This document shows positions 60,674 to 64,000 of a stretch of 64,000 bases of DNA, piece after piece. Source of the stretch: Pseudomonadota bacterium (GTDB lineage: Bacteria; Pseudomonadota; Gammaproteobacteria; Enterobacterales; Enterobacteriaceae). The notes under the pieces were generated by a model. The model saw only the letters and a program-made list of their open reading frames with translations, ran no database searches and was not told the DNA's origin. Made by a program: the position numbers and the translations under genes. The stretch spans positions 35,603-99,602 of the forward strand of contig JAGTSE010000028.1 in assembly GCA_018261615.1 (NCBI GenBank), in the 5' to 3' direction. The stretch's first letter is position 1. Every line of letters starts with the position of its first letter.

Positions 60674-61981
60674 ATGCCAGCTATCGCTCCATTAGCTTGG
60701 TACAGTGCATTGTTTGGATTATTTCTGGCAATAGTGCTGATACTTAAAAAATTTAATCCAGTTTATTCTTTATTCTTTGGTTCAATTTGTGGCGCAATAA
60801 TCGGAGGTGCCGATTTACCTCAAATTGTAACAATGCTTACGACCGGAACTCAAAGTGTCATGGGAACCGTAATCCGTGTTCTAGCTGCTGGGATTTTAGC
60901 TGGCGTAATGATGGAATCAGGAGCAGCAGAAACGATTGCAGATACGGTAGTTAAAAAATTTGGTGGGAGCAAAGCAATAATTGCATTGGCTTTAGCTACT
61001 ATGATTATAACCTCTATAGGGGTTTTTATTCCGGTAGCAGTTCTTATTGTTGCACCAATTGCATTATCTGTTGGCAATAAAATGGGAATATCAAAAATTG
61101 CATTATTACTCGCATTGTCTGGCGGTGGAAAAGCAGGAAATATTATTTCTCCTAATCCAAATGCAATTGCAGCAGCTAATGGATTTCATATTAATTTAAG
61201 TGATGTAATGATTGCGGGTTATTCAGCGGCATCTGTTGGCTTAGTTGTTACGATTATAATCTCTAGCATTATTAAGCATAAAGGAACGCAAGTCTCTGAT
61301 CACGAAGTGGTTCAAATCGGATCTCATGAAGTAAAAAAAGAATTGCCACCATTAAATAAAGCAATTATAGCGCCTATAGTTGCAATTATTTTATTAATGG
61401 TTAATCCTATTGGCTCAATTCTTCATATTCCAGAATTGGCAAAAATCAAATTGGATGCAATGTATGTATTGCCACTGGCAGGAATTATTGGGTTGTTTGC
61501 TATGGGAATGAAAAATAAAATTATTGCTTATTCCTCAATTGGTTTAGAACGTATGACTCCAACAGTTTTGATATTAATTGGAGCCGGATCCATTGCCGGA
61601 TTAATTGCTGCATCTGATTTGTCAGCACAGGTTGTTCATATCATAGAAGTAGCTGGAATTTCAGGTACTTTCTTGGCGCCAATTTCAGGAATATTAATGG
61701 CTGGTGCAACAGCGTCAACATCAACGGGTGTAATTCTTGCTACTGGCACATTCGGTAATGCGATCTCTCATGTTGGTATTTCATCGGTTGCTGCGGCGGT
61801 TATGGTCCATACAGGTGCAACCGTAATAGACTCTTTACCTCACGGGACTTATTTCCATGTAACAGCGAATAGTATGAATATGCCAATTAAGCAACGTATG
61901 TCTATATTCCCGTATGAAGTAATAGTCGGTGGCTCGATGACTCTTTTAGCAACAATTCTATATGGGTTTATTCTTAAGTAA
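60674..61981 (+). CDS. GntP-family permease (probably glycerate or gluconate)
   Basis: A 435-aa polytopic transporter of the GntP family, with about 12 hydrophobic segments, GGKAGNIISPNPNAIAAANGF (about residues 153-173) and MAGATASTSTGVILATGTFGNAI (about residues 342-364), both typical. The family imports gluconate and related sugar acids by proton symport. Neighbouring glycerate kinase suggests glycerate as substrate. The gene is far richer in A and T than the ICE genes, which points to a separate origin. Confidence 0.87.
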   Translation: MPAIAPLAWYSALFGLFLAIVLILKKFNPVYSLFFGSICGAIIGGADLPQIVTMLTTGTQSVMGTVIRVLAAGILAGVMMESGAAETIADTVVKKFGGSKAIIALALATMIITSIGVFIPVAVLIVAPIALSVGNKMGISKIALLLALSGGGKAGNIISPNPNAIAAANGFHINLSDVMIAGYSAASVGLVVTIIISSIIKHKGTQVSDHEVVQIGSHEVKKELPPLNKAIIAPIVAIILLMVNPIGSILHIPELAKIKLDAMYVLPLAGIIGLFAMGMKNKIIAYSSIGLERMTPTVLILIGAGSIAGLIAASDLSAQVVHIIEVAGISGTFLAPISGILMAGATASTSTGVILATGTFGNAISHVGISSVAAAVMVHTGATVIDSLPHGTYFHVTANSMNMPIKQRMSIFPYEVIVGGSMTLLATILYGFILK

Positions 61982-61998
61982 TAGTAGGTCATCTAATC

Positions 61999-63147
61999 AT
62001 GAAATCAAAAAAAACATTTGTTCTTGCCCCAGACTCTTTTAAAGAAAGTATGACAGCAAAAGAAGTATGCTTGGCTATGGAGTCTGGTCTTAAAAAGATT
62101 TTCCCTGATGCGAATTATATTCATGTGCCTATGGCTGATGGTGGAGAGGGAACGGTTCAATCTTTAGTTGATGCTACTAATGGAAGCATTAGAACGGTTA
62201 TTGTCACAGGACCATTAGGTCAACCTGTACAAGCTAGTTACGGCATTATGGGTTGTGGGCAAATTGGTGTTATTGAAATGGCTGCTGCTAGTGGTATTCA
62301 TTTTGTTAATGCTGAAACCAAAAATCCATTGAAAACGACAACCTATGGTACAGGTCAATTAATTAAAGACTGTTTGGATCAAGGTATTAAAAAAATCATT
62401 CTAGGGGTTGGCGGAAGTGCCACAAATGATGGTGGTGCTGGTATGGCAATGGCCTTGGGTGTTAGGTTTTATGATGATTGTGGTTTTGAAATTGGCCTTG
62501 GTGGCGGCGAGTTAAATAAAATAAACGTCATTGATATGTCATGTTTTGATAACAGATTAAATGATGTTGAATTAATTGTTGCGTGTGACGTAACAAATCC
62601 TTTGTGTGGCGAACATGGTGCATCAGCTGTTTTTGGCCCACAGAAAGGCGCTACACCAGAAATGGTAGAAACGTTAGATAGAAATCTATCTCATTATGCA
62701 AACATGATTAGTAATCAATTATCTCGTAATGTTGCAGATATCCCTGGTGCCGGAGCAGCCGGTGGTATGGGGGCTGGGCTGATGGCGTTCACTAAATGTC
62801 AGTTAAAACGAGGTGTTGATATCGTTGTTGAATATACTGGCTTAAGAGAGAAATTAGCTAATGCAGATCTCTGTTTTACCGGTGAGGGACGCATTGATTT
62901 TCAAACCAAATTTGGTAAAACTCCATTTGGCGTTGCTCAAGTCGCTAAAGAGAATAATATTCCCGTTATTGCGGTTTCTGGTTGTATTGGTGCTGGTGTT
63001 GATACTTTACATGATGAAGGTATAGATGCCATTTTTGGGATTATTCCAAACGCTAGTTCAATTGATGCGTTGTTAAAAAATGGGCCGATAAACATGGAGC
63101 GCACGTGTGAAAATATCGGGCGATTATTAAAAGTTGCAATGGTTTAA
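61999..63147 (+). CDS. Glycerate kinase (GlxK/GarK type)
   Basis: A 382-aa kinase of the glycerate kinase type I fold that phosphorylates D-glycerate, giving 2-phosphoglycerate in the bacterial branch. Hallmarks are APDSFKESMTA near the N-terminus, VPMADGGEGTVQSLVDAT (about residues 43-60), GVGGSATNDGGAGMA (about residues 135-149), and FTGEGRIDFQT with AVSGCIGAG in the C-terminal half. It is 17 bases after the permease, the same AT-rich composition, and precedes the pyruvate kinase start, so the operon would convert glycerate to pyruvate through enolase. Confidence 0.9.
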   Translation: MKSKKTFVLAPDSFKESMTAKEVCLAMESGLKKIFPDANYIHVPMADGGEGTVQSLVDATNGSIRTVIVTGPLGQPVQASYGIMGCGQIGVIEMAAASGIHFVNAETKNPLKTTTYGTGQLIKDCLDQGIKKIILGVGGSATNDGGAGMAMALGVRFYDDCGFEIGLGGGELNKINVIDMSCFDNRLNDVELIVACDVTNPLCGEHGASAVFGPQKGATPEMVETLDRNLSHYANMISNQLSRNVADIPGAGAAGGMGAGLMAFTKCQLKRGVDIVVEYTGLREKLANADLCFTGEGRIDFQTKFGKTPFGVAQVAKENNIPVIAVSGCIGAGVDTLHDEGIDAIFGIIPNASSIDALLKNGPINMERTCENIGRLLKVAMV

Positions 63148-63156
63148 GGTGGTATT

Positions 63157-63195
63157 ATGAACGCATTAAGACGCACAAAAATTGTTGCAACATTA
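63157..63195 (+). pseudogene. Start of pyruvate kinase gene cut by an IS
   Basis: Ten bases after the glycerate kinase an ATG begins MNALRRTKIVATL, the pyruvate kinase N-terminal motif (compare RRTKIVxTLGP). After 13 codons the frame enters the IS5-type insertion at 63196, which begins directly after TTA (a TNA target site). The rest of the gene is not in view. The operon therefore was permease, glycerate kinase, pyruvate kinase. Confidence 0.8.
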
Positions 63196-63660
63196 GGGTG
63201 TGTCCCGTAACTATTTTTTGTACAATCTGACGTCTGTTTTAACTACAAAAAGTCCTTTAATGTGGCTCGTTACGATTTCCCTGATGAGGCGTGGGCTCTG
63301 ATTTTCCCTCTATTACCGCCTGAAAGAAGCGCCTCGCAAGGTGGCCGACCCTACTTTTCACACAGACACGTCATGAACGGTATTTTCTGGGTACTTTGTT
63401 CAGGCGTACCATGGAGAGATTTACCCGAGCGTTATGGTCACTGGAAAACGATTTATAACCGGTTTAACCGGTGGTCTAAGGCTGGAGTAATGAGTATTAT
63501 TTTCAATAAGTTGCTCCAAATTCTGGATGAGAAAGAATTAATCGACTGGGATGTTATTGCGCTTGATGGCAGTAATATCCGTACTCTGAAAGCAGCCGCC
63601 GGTGCGAAAAAAACATCCAGATGAGCTGTCAACAACACTGCCTAATGACCGCTTTGGGGG
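63196..63660 (+). mobile_element. IS5-family element, truncated
   Basis: The element starts with GGGTGTGTCCCGTAA immediately after a TTA target. It carries the first transposase frame and a slippery A run (63607-63613) after which the second frame reads HPDELSTTLPND. It breaks near 63650 where sequence of an IS3-family element begins, so it is incomplete. Confidence 0.78.
63262..63624 (+). CDS. IS5-family transposase, first frame
   Basis: A 120-aa N-terminal transposase part starting with GTG (VARYDFPDEAWALIFPLLP...), with HRHVMNGIFWVLCSGVPWRDLPERYG and DWDVIALDGSNIRTLKAA. It ends in an A-run that in complete relatives lets the ribosome shift into the second frame holding the DDE core. That second frame is lost after about 15 codons, so no active transposase is made. 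Confidence 0.82.
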   Translation: MARYDFPDEAWALIFPLLPPERSASQGGRPYFSHRHVMNGIFWVLCSGVPWRDLPERYGHWKTIYNRFNRWSKAGVMSIIFNKLLQILDEKELIDWDVIALDGSNIRTLKAAAGAKKTSR

Positions 63661-63695
63661 TGCGGACGATTTCCTGGACTCTCAGGAGATAAATT

Positions 63696-63893
63696 ATGTA
63701 TTCCGAAGCGGACCGCCTTCGTGCAATCGAGCTGTACTTTAAATACGGCAAAAAAATTGTAGCCGTTGTTCGTGAGCTGGGTTATCCCACCGAACGTCAT
63801 CTCAGACGCTGGATAGAAGCCTGGAAGGCAGGTGACGGCACTGTAAAGAGTATTCAGCGCAAACCACGCTACTCCGCCGCACAAAAACGGTAA
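63696..63893 (+). pseudogene. IS3-family OrfA, truncated at 63890
   Basis: A 65-aa helix-turn-helix protein (YSEADRLRAIELYFKYGKKIVAVVRELGYPTERHLRRW...) typical of IS3-family OrfA. CAGGAG precedes the ATG. The frame ends at the border of the 69-bp repeat, so the 3' end of OrfA and all of OrfB are missing; it is a fragment interrupted by another element. Confidence 0.8.
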
Positions 63894-63956
63894 GTGTCAA
63901 TATAGTTGGCACCCCCGGTTGATTTAGGCTGCCTGTTTTTCCCGCTCTGGATTCAG
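63888..63956 (+). repeat. 69-bp inverted repeat, right copy
   Basis: The copy matches 60259-60327 inverted, 63 of 69 bases. Reading on, the frame CFSRSGFSITLPA resembles CFSRSGFSVTLSA of the left copy and then hits a TGA, so this is the beginning of a second, diverged ISL3-like fragment pointing right and leaving the window. Confidence 0.75.
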
Positions 63957-64000
63957 CATCACCTTGCCTGCCTGATGCCAGTTTCGTGTTCTGCCAGACC

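Noticed and set aside
1..64000. CRISPR array
   Set aside because: No regular series of 25-40 base repeats with unique spacers was seen; the iterons and pseudoknots are the only short repeat arrays.
56036..64000. Relaxase gene (traI) expected after traG
   Set aside because: No frame with relaxase motifs was found in this part; it must lie beyond the right edge or be lost.

Overview
The window looks like a chromosomal segment of an enterobacterium (Enterobacterales, probably Enterobacteriaceae). It begins in a type VI secretion (T6SS) cluster next to the 3' half of a tRNA-Phe gene. Nearly everything after that is an integrative and conjugative element (ICE) of the SPI-7 / PAPI-1 / PFGI-1 type, recognised from its gene order and from families known almost only in such elements. 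No species can be named from the sequence alone.

Layout. 1-3608: the end of the T6SS cluster (tssG partial, tssJ, tssE, a VasL-like gene). 3609-4150: junction with the start of an older P4-type integrase gene, the tRNA-Phe terminator and a 50-base tRNA-Phe 3' fragment, which is the attachment site at the parA end of the ICE. 4216-15909: maintenance and replication module (parA, a fused dnaB-parB, small regulators, a Rep protein, topB, ssb and a second replication-associated protein). 16063-16820: toxin-antitoxin pair. 17053-27945: complete type IVb pilus operon pilL to pilV. 28285-44316 and 50554-56035: the mating-pair formation system of this ICE class (coupling protein TraD, VirB4-like ATPase, TraG-like protein and the small membrane and periplasmic proteins between them).

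Two cargo blocks interrupt the transfer genes. A minus-strand gene of unknown function sits at 34974-35885. A larger block at 44320-50470 holds an IS3-family remnant, a three-gene cassette (FAD oxidoreductase, beta-helix protein, EamA exporter) and a decayed IS4-family element. After TraG come a small hypothetical gene, an Abi-type gene with a HEPN motif, a structured RNA region and a tyrosine recombinase gene. The last 4.5 kb is IS-rich and contains an AT-rich glycerate-use operon (GntP permease, glycerate kinase, pyruvate kinase start) broken by an IS5-type insertion. No relaxase gene and no integrase-end attachment site are in the window, so the ICE continues to the right.

The signals most worth following are: (i) four palindromic iterons inside the Rep gene, one read in a different frame, which resembles an origin carried inside an initiator gene; (ii) two arrays of tandem pseudoknots, one before the replication/ssb genes and one before the recombinase, related by compensatory base changes; (iii) an in-frame DnaB-ParB fusion that retains the internal ribosome binding site and start codon of parB; (iv) the uncharacterised FAD oxidoreductase / beta-helix / exporter cassette.
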